Origin: Tardiphaga sp.
GTDB taxonomy: Bacteria; Pseudomonadota; Alphaproteobacteria; Rhizobiales; Xanthobacteraceae
Direction: 5' to 3'
Length of the DNA: 7,701 bases
NCBI GenBank assembly: GCA_028290765.1
Contig: JAQGJF010000621.1
Coordinates: forward strand, 1-7,701
In this document: piece after piece, positions 1-6,541 of the stretch
How the letters are laid out: each line of letters begins with the position of its first letter
Position numbering within the stretch: position 1 is the first letter of the stretch
The notes under the pieces: model-generated
The model's input: only the letters and a program-made list of their open reading frames with translations
What the model was told of the DNA's origin: nothing
Database searches by the model: none
Made by a program: the position numbers and the translations under genes

Positions 1-1
1 C

Positions 2-1114
2 AGGGTCAACATCAACTGGCTGGCACTGGGAGCGCTTCTGCTGTCCTGCAGTGCGGTCATCCTGTGGTTCATCGGCGATGCATGGCCATCGCCGTACAAC
101 GCTCTCCCGATCGCCTGCCTGTTCGGCGCGGTGTTTGCGCTGAGCGAATATCTGCAGAACTATTTTCGGATCCACGGCCGCATCTCGATGTCGCTGCTGC
201 CCCGCGAAATTATCTGGCGCGGAGCGTCGGCCATCGCGATGCTGGCAATGGCCGCCCTCGGCCTGCTCTACAGCGGGATCGAGGCGATGGTGATCATCAC
301 CGTCCTGCTCACCATCGTGACGACATACCAATTGATCGATTTCGCAAGAACCGAGGGGCCCGCGCTGCTGTCGCGCCTGCCGCGCCAACGCGAGCGCTGG
401 CGCGCCGAAAGCCTGTATTTCGTGGCGAACAATCTGCTCAATGCCTGCGCATCCTATCTCGAGACGATCGCGATCGGCGCCTTCCTCGGCCTCGATAAAG
501 CGGCGTTTTATTTCGTCGCATTGAGAATCGCGATGCTGCTGACGCTGCCGATCACCGCAATCGACACGGTCGGCATCCCCCTGATCGCGGCCCGCTTCCA
601 GAGCGGCGACAGCCAGGGCGCGCAAAAGCTGATCGGCCGGTTGTCTTTTGCGAGTTTCGGGATTTCGCTTGCTGGAGCGCTGCTCATCGCCCTGGTCGGC
701 CGGCACGTCCTTGCGCTCTTCAATCAGGAATTCGCAGCGCATTTTGAGGTTTTGCTGATTTTATGCGGCGCCGCCGTCATTCAGTCGTTCTTCGGCCCGG
801 GATCCTGGCTGCTGATGATCGGCGGTGGCGAGCGATTCTTTCTCGTCATCAGATCGGTTTTGTTTGTCGCCTATCTCGGCGTTCTTTATCTCCTGGCCTT
901 GTGGTTCGGCCTTCCCGGCGTGGCGGTCGCCAGCGTCCTGTTCACCCTCAGTTCCAATCTGGGAGCCACAGTCTGGGTCATGAAACGCTGGGGCATCGAC
1001 AACATGGCAACGGCATTTTTCCAGCCGATCGTTTTGCGCCGCGACACCGCGAAGCAGGAGCATCCTTCGGTGCCATTCACGCGGCCGGCACAAGCGGATG
1101 GAGCGCCCGGCTGA
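2..1114 (+). CDS. Polysaccharide flippase, Wzx/MATE-like (5' partial)
   Basis: The reading frame is open from base 2 to the TGA at 1112-1114, giving 370 visible residues, so the real start lies left of the window. The GTG at 131 is internal. The protein is strongly hydrophobic, with about nine or ten likely membrane helices separated by short Arg-rich loops, for example around RLPRQRERWRAE. A segment reading YLETIAIGAFLGLDKAAFYFVALR and a later FGPGSWLLMIGG fit the second half of polysaccharide/oligosaccharide flippases (MOP superfamily, Wzx or PST type), which usually have 420 to 500 residues. Such proteins flip undecaprenyl-linked repeat units across the inner membrane. The tail after the last helix is short, polar and Pro-rich. 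The downstream glycosyltransferase and glycanase support a polysaccharide role. The substrate cannot be read from the sequence. Family assignment is by pattern, not by alignment. Confidence 0.85.
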   Translation, partial: RVNINWLALGALLLSCSAVILWFIGDAWPSPYNALPIACLFGAVFALSEYLQNYFRIHGRISMSLLPREIIWRGASAIAMLAMAALGLLYSGIEAMVIITVLLTIVTTYQLIDFARTEGPALLSRLPRQRERWRAESLYFVANNLLNACASYLETIAIGAFLGLDKAAFYFVALRIAMLLTLPITAIDTVGIPLIAARFQSGDSQGAQKLIGRLSFASFGISLAGALLIALVGRHVLALFNQEFAAHFEVLLILCGAAVIQSFFGPGSWLLMIGGGERFFLVIRSVLFVAYLGVLYLLALWFGLPGVAVASVLFTLSSNLGATVWVMKRWGIDNMATAFFQPIVLRRDTAKQEHPSVPFTRPAQADGAPG

Positions 1115-1170
1115 TGACCCCAGAGCAACCCGCGATTTCAGCACCAACCGATGGCGGCGGCCCGAAATTT

Positions 1171-1177
1171 GAGAGGG
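1171..1177 (+). promoter_or_regulatory. Ribosome binding site of the tandem hydrolase gene
   Basis: GAGAGGG lies four bases before the ATG at 1182. It supports that start over the in-frame ATG at 1200, which would remove only six residues. Confidence 0.5.
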
Positions 1178-1181
1178 CAGC

Positions 1182-3029
1182 ATGCGACAGCATCCAGCCA
1201 TGCTAGTCAGCGAGACAAACCGGCTCGAGGCTTCTCAGGACAGCGGCGATGGCGACATCGCGGTTTCGCCTTTTGGCATGCCTGTCACGTTCGATAGCTT
1301 CGGCGGCTTTTATTATGAAGGTCGTGCCAACCATCAAGGCCGCAAAGCCGTGCTGCTGCTGGCGCCGATCGGGTTCGAGGAAATGTGCGCGCGGACGACG
1401 TGGCGGACCCTTGCCGAGATGATTTCCGCATCGGGCCACGCCTGCCTGCGGTTCGATTATCCCGATACGGCGGACGCCATTGAGCCTCACACCGCGCCGG
1501 ATGGCATCTCCGATTGGATCGATGCGGCCCACAGATGCGCCAGATATCTGATCGAGCGCAACCCGGGCGCCGAACTGGTGCTGGTCGGACAGGGGTTCGG
1601 GGCAAGTCTGGTCGCCCAGCTCGGCGCGGAATTCCCACATGTTGCGGCCACGGTTCTGATGGCGCCGATCATCAAGGGCCGTTCCTATCTGCGCGAGCTT
1701 CAGGCATGGACACGCGTCCTGACCGAACGCATTGGAATTCGACCCGATCCGCTCGACGAGAACGGCTACAGCGTCGCGGGCTTCCCGCTGGCGACGGGCC
1801 GGGCGACGGCGATCCGCGCGATCGATCTGACCCAGACCAAACGCTCCCCCGCCAACAGGATGCTGCTGGTCGAGCGAACCCATGCTTCGGGCGAAAGCGT
1901 CCTCGGCAAGCATTTTGCATCGCTCGGTGCCGAGGTGACTTCCATCGGCTACGACGGCTACGAGCTCATCCTGACCGATCCGACCCAGGCCGAGCCGCCG
2001 CTCGGGACGCTGGCAAAGATTACATCCTGGATCGACAGCCTGCCGCCGGGGACGTTCGCGAACGGGCAGCATGCGCCGGCCAGGCGGCCGGAGATCGCAC
2101 GCGCGCTGATCGGTCCGCATTACGACGAGCTGCCGCTTCGCTTCGGTCCGGACCAACGATTGTTCGGGGTGCTGTGCCGGCCGCTCGGGCGGCGATCGTC
2201 AGCCATCGCGGTGCTGGCCAATTCGGGCCGCGACTATCATATCGGCTGGGGGCGAGCCAGCGTCGAGCAGGCGCGCGCGCTGGCGCAGCGCGGCATCGCC
2301 TCGCTGCGGTTCGATGCCATCGGAATTGGTGATAGTCCTGCTGTTCCCGGCGCATCCAGGGAAGTTATCTACTCGGAAGAACAGATCGCAAATGTTTGCC
2401 ATGCCATCGACTATGTCGATGGGCTCGGCTGCGGTCCCATTGCCCTGGTGGGTCGCTGCAGCGGCGCCTATGCATCCTTCAATGCCGCCGTCCGGGATCC
2501 GCGGGTCCACAGTGCGATCATCGTCAATGCCGAGCGCTTTGTCTGGGATCCCCGCGAATCCGTCGAGGAAGCGCTCCGCTACGCGCATCGCAGCATTGGC
2601 AACTTTGGCGCCACGCTGCTGAGCAAGCGGGGATTGAAACGGCTTCTGAGCGGCGAACTCCGATTCCGCGCCGCGGCCACCTACGTCGCGCAACGGCTTG
2701 TTCGCCAAGCCGGTCTGAAATTTGGGTATCTCCTTCCGGGGATCACGCCCGAGGGCAAACTCTACAAGGAAGTTCATCGGCGATTCCAGGAGCTGGAGCG
2801 CCGCGACGTCCGGGTCGCGCTTGTCTTCTCGACCGGCGACCTCGGCCTCCACGAGTTCCGGACCTACATGGGCGAGAGCGGCGAGCGCCTTCGGCGCTAT
2901 AAAAAAGCATCCGTCACCATGATCCCGGATGCAGACCACAACTTCACCCATTCGGGTGCACGCGCCCGCCTCACCGAGGCGATGTGCAACCTGCTGGTCA
3001 GCGCCCTGCCGCCAGATCCACGCAGATGA
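1182..3029 (+). CDS. Tandem two-domain alpha/beta-hydrolase of an EPS locus
   Basis: This 615-residue protein holds two alpha/beta-hydrolase folds; single-domain relatives have about 250 to 300 residues. Domain 1 (about 35-290) has the opening strand VLLLAPIGFEEM, the segment LRFDYPD (89-95) and a nucleophile elbow reading VGQGFG (135-140). Residue 138, where Ser or Cys should be, is Gly, and no catalytic His is evident near 260-272, so this half looks inactive. Domain 2 (about 315-610) has LRFDAIGIGDS (375-385), an elbow VGRCSG with Cys426 at the nucleophile position, Asp553 in STGD, and His586 in DADHNF. That is a plausible Cys-Asp-His triad. The layout resembles the two separate exosortase-A-system-associated hydrolases (TIGR03100/TIGR03101 type) of EPS loci; I infer kinship from pattern. 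No signal peptide is seen, so it is probably cytoplasmic. A role in cutting or transferring an acyl or ester group on an EPS precursor is inference. The gene starts 67 bp after the flippase and overlaps the next gene by ATGA. Confidence 0.85.
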   Translation: MRQHPAMLVSETNRLEASQDSGDGDIAVSPFGMPVTFDSFGGFYYEGRANHQGRKAVLLLAPIGFEEMCARTTWRTLAEMISASGHACLRFDYPDTADAIEPHTAPDGISDWIDAAHRCARYLIERNPGAELVLVGQGFGASLVAQLGAEFPHVAATVLMAPIIKGRSYLRELQAWTRVLTERIGIRPDPLDENGYSVAGFPLATGRATAIRAIDLTQTKRSPANRMLLVERTHASGESVLGKHFASLGAEVTSIGYDGYELILTDPTQAEPPLGTLAKITSWIDSLPPGTFANGQHAPARRPEIARALIGPHYDELPLRFGPDQRLFGVLCRPLGRRSSAIAVLANSGRDYHIGWGRASVEQARALAQRGIASLRFDAIGIGDSPAVPGASREVIYSEEQIANVCHAIDYVDGLGCGPIALVGRCSGAYASFNAAVRDPRVHSAIIVNAERFVWDPRESVEEALRYAHRSIGNFGATLLSKRGLKRLLSGELRFRAAATYVAQRLVRQAGLKFGYLLPGITPEGKLYKEVHRRFQELERRDVRVALVFSTGDLGLHEFRTYMGESGERLRRYKKASVTMIPDADHNFTHSGARARLTEAMCNLLVSALPPDPRR

Positions 3030-4063
3030 AGAAGCTCCGGACGACGTTGCTGGCCGGTGTGCTGATCGCCGGTACGCTGACGCCGTCCTTCTGCCTTGCG
3101 GCAGGGCCGATGTGCCTGCGTGGCGTCAATGCCGCCGGCGCGGAATTCGGCGACCTGCCCGGCAGATATGGCTTCGACTATGCCTATCCGACGGAGCAGA
3201 CGATCAATTCACTGGCCGCGATGGGTCTCACCGCCATTCGCCTGCCCGTTCTATGGGAGCGGCTGCAGCCCCGCCTCAGCAAGCCTCTCGATCGCGACGA
3301 ACTAGCCCGCCTCGACACGACCATCGCCGCCGCCCGCGACGCAGGCCTCGTCACGATCCTCGACCTGCATAATTATGCGTACTACAACAAAGCGCGGATC
3401 GGCTCGGACACCGTGCCGATCAGCGCATTTGCCGATGTCTGGCACCGGCTTGCGAATCATTTGCGCCGCGAGCGCTCGGTCGCTTTCGGCCTGATGAACG
3501 AACCCTACGATCTGCCTGCGAGTGCCTGGCTTGAGGCGGCGAACGCGGCCATTGCCGGCATTCGCGCCGCACGCGCGGACCAGCTCATTCTGGTTTCCGG
3601 CACGGCCTATAGCGGCGCGCACAGCTGGACATTGGATCTTCCGGTCGGCAACAACGGCACCACGATGCTGGGTGTCAACGACCCCGCGAACAATTACGCC
3701 TTCGAGCTGCATCAATATTTGGACGGTGACTATTCCGGGCGCTCTCCGGGTTGCGAGAACGGGCTCGCCGCGCTGGCCGCGATCGAGCGGGTGAACGCCT
3801 GGCTCGCCGCGCATGACAGGCGCGGCTTCCTGGGCGAAATCGGCGCATCAAACCGGCCCGAATGCGTGGCGGCGCTTGAAAAGATCCTCGATACCGTCAA
3901 TACCGACCGCAGGCATTGGCTGGGCTGGACCGTATGGGCCGCGGGCGAGCGATGGCCGTCGGACTACCCGTTCAATGTTCAGCCGGCGCAACCCACGCCG
4001 TCGGTACTCGCGATGCTTGCTCGCAAGGTGGATCCAGGGACATGCCGCAAAGCAACCCGGTAA
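3026..4063 (+). CDS. Secreted glycoside hydrolase family 5 (endoglucanase-like)
   Basis: The ATG at 3026 overlaps the previous stop as ATGA. It is preferred over an in-frame ATG at 2984 because it begins a proper signal peptide: KKLR, then a hydrophobic stretch (about 6-22), then a cleavage region near CLAAG (23-27). There is no lipobox. The 345-residue product has the landmarks of clan GH-A family 5: Arg72 in the strand AIRLPVLW, DLHNY (113-117), the acid/base Glu159 in LMNEP, His229 and Tyr231 in ELHQY, the nucleophile Glu271 in FLGEIG, and Trp301/Trp304 near the barrel end. Four cysteines in the mature part (30, 243, 280, 340) could form two disulfides, as suits a periplasmic or extracellular enzyme. 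Family 5 enzymes cut beta-linked glucans, mannans and related chains by a retaining mechanism. In this operon it probably trims, releases or degrades the locus's own polymer. There is no clear Shine-Dalgarno, so translation is likely coupled to the gene before it. The exact substrate is unknown. Confidence 0.9.
   Translation: MKKLRTTLLAGVLIAGTLTPSFCLAAGPMCLRGVNAAGAEFGDLPGRYGFDYAYPTEQTINSLAAMGLTAIRLPVLWERLQPRLSKPLDRDELARLDTTIAAARDAGLVTILDLHNYAYYNKARIGSDTVPISAFADVWHRLANHLRRERSVAFGLMNEPYDLPASAWLEAANAAIAGIRAARADQLILVSGTAYSGAHSWTLDLPVGNNGTTMLGVNDPANNYAFELHQYLDGDYSGRSPGCENGLAALAAIERVNAWLAAHDRRGFLGEIGASNRPECVAALEKILDTVNTDRRHWLGWTVWAAGERWPSDYPFNVQPAQPTPSVLAMLARKVDPGTCRKATR
4025..4031 (+). promoter_or_regulatory. 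Probable ribosome binding site of the GT4 gene
   Basis: AAGGTGG lies ten bases before the ATG at 4042, inside the end of the GH5 gene. It supports a start that overlaps the GH5 coding region by 22 bp. A GTG at 4069, after the GH5 stop, is the main alternative. Confidence 0.35.
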
Positions 4064-5199
4064 GCACGGTGGCAACACCGCTCCTGTCCTCCATCAAACC
4101 GGTTGCGGCTGGTTTGAAGATCCTGCATGCCGTCCGTCAGTTTCATCCCAACCGCGGAGGCCTGGAGGATTTCGTCGCCAATCTCGCTCGCGAGCAGGTT
4201 CTGACCGGCTGCGACGTGAGAATTTTGACCTGCGATCGGCTCTTCTCCCATCCTGACCATCGGTTGCCGGCCCAGGCGGTCTTCGACGGCATGAAGATAC
4301 AACGCCTGCCGTTCTACGGCTCGACCCGCTACCCGCTGGTGCCGAGCCTGCTTCGGCATCTGGGCGACGCCGATATCCTCCACGTCCACGCGATCGATTT
4401 CTTTTTTGACGCGCTTGCACTCACCAGGCCGCTTCATCGCAAGCCGCTGGTGGCCACGACCCATGGCGGCTTCTTTCACACCGCCGACCATGCCGGTTTA
4501 AAGCGGCTCTGGTTCAACGGCCCGACCCGGCTGTCGGCACGGGCCTACGGCGCGATCGTCGGCTGCAGCGAGAGCGACGCACAGCAGTTCTCGCAGATTG
4601 CCGGCGAGAAAGTGCTGACCATCGAGAACGGCGTCGACCTGTCGAAATTCTCCGGAAGCGCGAGTGGCAATCTGGTGAGGTCGATCGTGACAGTTGGCCG
4701 CTTTTCCAAAAACAAGCGACTGGACCGGCTGATCGCCATGGCATCAGAGCTCCGGCAACGCGACCCGGCCTGGCATCTTCATATTGCCGGCATTCCCTCC
4801 GACCTGGGGCCGTCGGATCTGCAGGGCATGATCGACGCCGCCGGCGTGGCGTCGAACGTGACGGTGCATGTCGATCTTACCGACGGCGATCTTCGCGAGC
4901 TTTTCGCGCGCTCGAGCTTCTTTGTTTCCGCATCTGAATATGAAGGATTCGGCATCGCGCTGATCGAAGCCATGAGCGCCGGCTTTCGATGCTTCGTCCA
5001 TCCGAACGCATCGTTTCGGACTCTGGCCGCGCGCCATCCGAGCGTGCGTCTCGCCGATTTTTCCGATCCGGCTGAGGTCGCCGACATGCTGGAAGCAGCG
5101 TATAGCCATCCCGAGGCGTCCGGGATGCCGGACCTTTCGGATCACGCCTGGTCAGGCGTCGCTGAACGATACCGGTCGGTCTATCTCGGTCTCGTGTAA
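4042..5199 (+). CDS. GT-B glycosyltransferase, family 4 type
   Basis: This 385-residue protein is the usual length for GT4 enzymes. About 25 polar N-terminal residues precede the first strand KILHAVRQFHP. The glycine-rich acceptor loop follows as RGGLEDF (38-44). Then come the DILHVHAID strand (111-119), TTHGGF (139-144), the inter-domain region ENGVDLSKF (195-203), VGRFSKNKRLD (218-228) and the hallmark E-x7-E motif in YEGFGIALIEAM, with Glu301 and Glu309 in the nucleotide-sugar site. The C-terminus AERYRSVY matches the common ending of the family. These enzymes move a sugar from an activated donor to a lipid-linked acceptor at the inner face of the membrane with retention of configuration. 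The donor sugar cannot be read from sequence. The gene overlaps GH5 by 22 bp upstream, and its last 48 bp overlap the convergent WecB-type gene. Its final codons lie inside a duplicated 102-bp unit, described separately. Confidence 0.9.
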   Translation: MPQSNPVSTVATPLLSSIKPVAAGLKILHAVRQFHPNRGGLEDFVANLAREQVLTGCDVRILTCDRLFSHPDHRLPAQAVFDGMKIQRLPFYGSTRYPLVPSLLRHLGDADILHVHAIDFFFDALALTRPLHRKPLVATTHGGFFHTADHAGLKRLWFNGPTRLSARAYGAIVGCSESDAQQFSQIAGEKVLTIENGVDLSKFSGSASGNLVRSIVTVGRFSKNKRLDRLIAMASELRQRDPAWHLHIAGIPSDLGPSDLQGMIDAAGVASNVTVHVDLTDGDLRELFARSSFFVSASEYEGFGIALIEAMSAGFRCFVHPNASFRTLAARHPSVRLADFSDPAEVADMLEAAYSHPEASGMPDLSDHAWSGVAERYRSVYLGLV

Positions 5200-6141
5200 G
5201 GCCGGGCTCAGCGGAGCATCGCCAAACGCATCGGGGAATTCGGCTTGACTGCCCGGTGCGTCGACGAGTGACGCCGATCGGCCCATGGCGGCCTCGCGCA
5301 AGGTCGGTCGCAGCCGACCATTTCGATACGCGGCGGGGAATTCGGCTTCACTCCCCGGCCTCATCGTGACTCTCAGCCTGGTGACGGCATACAGGAATGC
5401 GACGACATCGAATGTGTAGCGCCGACCCAGACGACCCGGCTCTTGTGCCAGCCGAAACAGCCATTCGAGGCGCCAGCGCCGCAACATCTCCGGTGCGCGA
5501 GCGACTTTTCCCGCCGAGAAATCAAGAAAAGCCCCGACGCCGATCAGCACCCGCGCCCGAATGCGCGGCGCGTACCTGGCAATGAACTGCTCCTGCAGCG
5601 GGTTGCCCAGGCCGACCAGGAGGATGTCAGGCGACGCCCGATTGATCTTCGCGATAATAAGGTCGACCTCGTCGGGCCCGAAGTAACCATGGTGCGATCC
5701 GACGATCCTGCAATTCGGAAATTGCTCGGCGATTTTCCGGCTCGACGAACCGATCCACTGCGGCTCCGCGCCCAATAGAAAAACTGAACGCCCGGGCACG
5801 GCATCGGACAGCAGATCCGGAATGAAGTCGGTCCCGTTGAGGTTGTCCGTGAAGGGACGGCCTTTGAACAGATAGGAGCAGATATCGACGCCGATTCCGT
5901 CGTTCAGCAAAAGGAAGCTCGACAGCGTCTCCGCGTAGCTCGGCGAACGAAGCGCCTGCAGCAGCGTGTTGCTGTTGCAGAACGCGACGCACAGCTGATG
6001 CCCGTCGACGAACGAACGCCGTATCGTGGCGATCGCCTTGTCGCGATCGACATAGGGCAACGAGATCGGCCCGACAGTCAAATATCGCGGCGTCCAGCGT
6101 CGTTCCGGACCAACATATTCTTTGCTCACGTTCGGCACCAT
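5152..6141 (-). CDS. WecB/TagA/CpsF family glycosyltransferase (GT26)
   Basis: The ATG at 6141 is chosen because an AAGGAA motif sits just before it and family similarity begins shortly after. The frame stays open to 6399, but that extra 86-residue stretch has no recognisable character. The product has 329 residues. An N-terminal segment with GPERRWTPR is followed by the family core: FCNSNTLLQAL, LLNDGIGVDI with Asp81 at the proposed catalytic-base position, LNGTDFIPDLL, LLVGLGNPLQEQF (Gln183-Glu184), VLIGVGAFLDFSAGKVARAPE and LEWLFRLAQEPGRLGRRY. The core fits N-acetylmannosaminyltransferase-like enzymes, which add a sugar to a polyprenyl-diphosphate-linked acceptor. The true sugar is unknown. 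A single hydrophobic stretch, VVAFLYAVT, follows the core. Residues 262-329 are a tail absent from typical members (about 240-260 residues) and made of two 34-residue repeats. The gene converges on, and overlaps, the GT4 gene. Position next to the flippase cluster suggests the same polysaccharide pathway. Confidence 0.88.
   Translation of the reverse strand: MVPNVSKEYVGPERRWTPRYLTVGPISLPYVDRDKAIATIRRSFVDGHQLCVAFCNSNTLLQALRSPSYAETLSSFLLLNDGIGVDICSYLFKGRPFTDNLNGTDFIPDLLSDAVPGRSVFLLGAEPQWIGSSSRKIAEQFPNCRIVGSHHGYFGPDEVDLIIAKINRASPDILLVGLGNPLQEQFIARYAPRIRARVLIGVGAFLDFSAGKVARAPEMLRRWRLEWLFRLAQEPGRLGRRYTFDVVAFLYAVTRLRVTMRPGSEAEFPAAYRNGRLRPTLREAAMGRSASLVDAPGSQAEFPDAFGDAPLSPALHETEIDRPVSFSDA
5155..5358 (-). 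repeat. Tandem 102-bp (34-codon) duplication at a convergent gene junction
   Basis: Two units, 5257-5358 and 5155-5256, lie in direct tandem with a period of exactly 102 bp. By hand alignment they agree at roughly 73 percent of bases without gaps. The best block, CGGGGAATTCGGCTT followed by ACT and CCCGG, matches at 23 of 25 bases (5232-5256 against 5334-5358). In the minus-strand frame each unit encodes 34 residues beginning PGS-x-AEFP and ending DA, with 16 of 34 identical. The second unit ends exactly at the stop codon. The outer unit also contains the last 15 codons of the GT4 gene on the other strand. Confidence 0.85.
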
Positions 6142-6142
6142 G

Positions 6143-6148
6143 TTCCTT
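6143..6148 (-). promoter_or_regulatory. Ribosome binding site of the WecB-type gene
   Basis: On the minus strand, AAGGAA is followed by one base and then the ATG at 6141. The motif is strong but the spacing is shorter than usual. No better start with a ribosome binding site was found upstream. Confidence 0.4.
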
Positions 6149-6153
6149 GCAAA

Positions 6154-6167
6154 TGTATCTATATACA
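6154..6167. repeat. 14-bp inverted repeat just upstream of the WecB-type gene
   Basis: TGTAT and ATACA flank a 4-base centre. The element lies 12 bp before the ATG, next to the ribosome binding site, in an AT-rich stretch that also reads TATATA on the minus strand. It could be an operator, part of a -10 region or an RNA hairpin affecting translation. It is short enough to arise by chance. Confidence 0.3.
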
Positions 6168-6427
6168 CAGCGGCAGGCACGCGAAACGACGTGTCGGATG
6201 GCGATGGTTTTATAGTTACTGGTGGAACAGCGGCAGCGCATAAACGCGCAACGAGGCTTTCGCGCCGCGAGCGGCAAGACGCGTTTACCAAGTGCGGTAA
6301 CCTTACGTTCGCGGTTGGCGAAAAGGCCCACCCCGCTGTCAGCGCGCAAGATTGCGGCAACTTTGCGCAGCATATCAGCGCGGCATGAGTCCCTCGCAAA
6401 ACCGTGGTTCAATCCAGTGTTTGTGCT

Positions 6428-6521
6428 TGTGACCGGGAGTTGCACGGCTTTTTATTTAAATTGTAGATTTGACCGACTGTCCGTTCGCCGATCCCATACG
6501 AACAAACTTTGACCGGGTGTC
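6428..6521 (+). repeat. Three TGACCG-type motifs spaced exactly 40 bp
   Basis: Aligned 14-base copies start at 6428 (TGTGACCGGGAGTT), 6468 (TTTGACCGACTGTC) and 6508 (TTTGACCGGGTGTC). The GACCG cores begin at 6431, 6471 and 6511, so both intervals are 40 bp, close to four helical turns. The bases between the copies are not similar, so this is a set of spaced sites and not a simple tandem repeat. Binding sites for a regulator are a reasonable guess; no family is identified. Confidence 0.45.
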
Positions 6522-6531
6522 GAGCTCAAAG
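6507..6531 (-). terminator. Weak inverted repeat, possible terminator of the serine hydrolase gene
   Basis: CTTTGA and TCAAAG flank a 13-base loop and are followed on the minus strand by TTTGTT. This lies 54 bp after the stop of the serine hydrolase gene. The 6-bp AT-rich stem is weak for intrinsic termination. The element overlaps the third TGACCG motif, so it may instead be part of a protein-binding site. Confidence 0.25.
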
Positions 6532-6541
6532 GGACGCAAGC

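Noticed and set aside
1203..2156. Long antisense open frame (317 codons) under the tandem hydrolase gene
   Set aside because: It is rich in Arg, Gly and Pro, has no domain pattern or ribosome binding site, and lies fully opposite a well-supported gene. Such frames are common in GC-rich DNA.
2199..2951. Second long antisense frame (250 codons) under the same gene
   Set aside because: Same reasons: composition of a shadow frame and no recognisable protein features.
2984..3025. Earlier in-frame ATG for the GH5 gene
   Set aside because: It would put 14 polar, Arg-rich residues ahead of a well-formed signal peptide. The ATG at 3026 forms a typical ATGA coupling with the gene before it.
1182..5199. 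A full exosortase/PEP-CTERM system
   Set aside because: Only the hydrolase resembles that context. No exosortase, PEP-CTERM tail or PrsT/PrsK-like gene is in the window, so the system cannot be claimed here.
6142..6399. Upstream extension of the WecB-type protein by 86 residues
   Set aside because: The extension is Cys- and Arg-rich without similarity to the family. No ribosome binding site precedes its ATG, while the ATG at 6141 has one.
6405..6420. GGTTCAATCC resembling a tRNA T-loop
   Set aside because: The flanking bases do not form a proper five-pair stem, and no acceptor, D or anticodon arm is visible at the right distances on either strand.
6402..6460. Possible intrinsic terminator: CCGTG and CACGG followed by CTTTTTATTT
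   Set aside because: The stem is only five pairs with a 36-base loop, and no plus-strand gene ends nearby that would need it.
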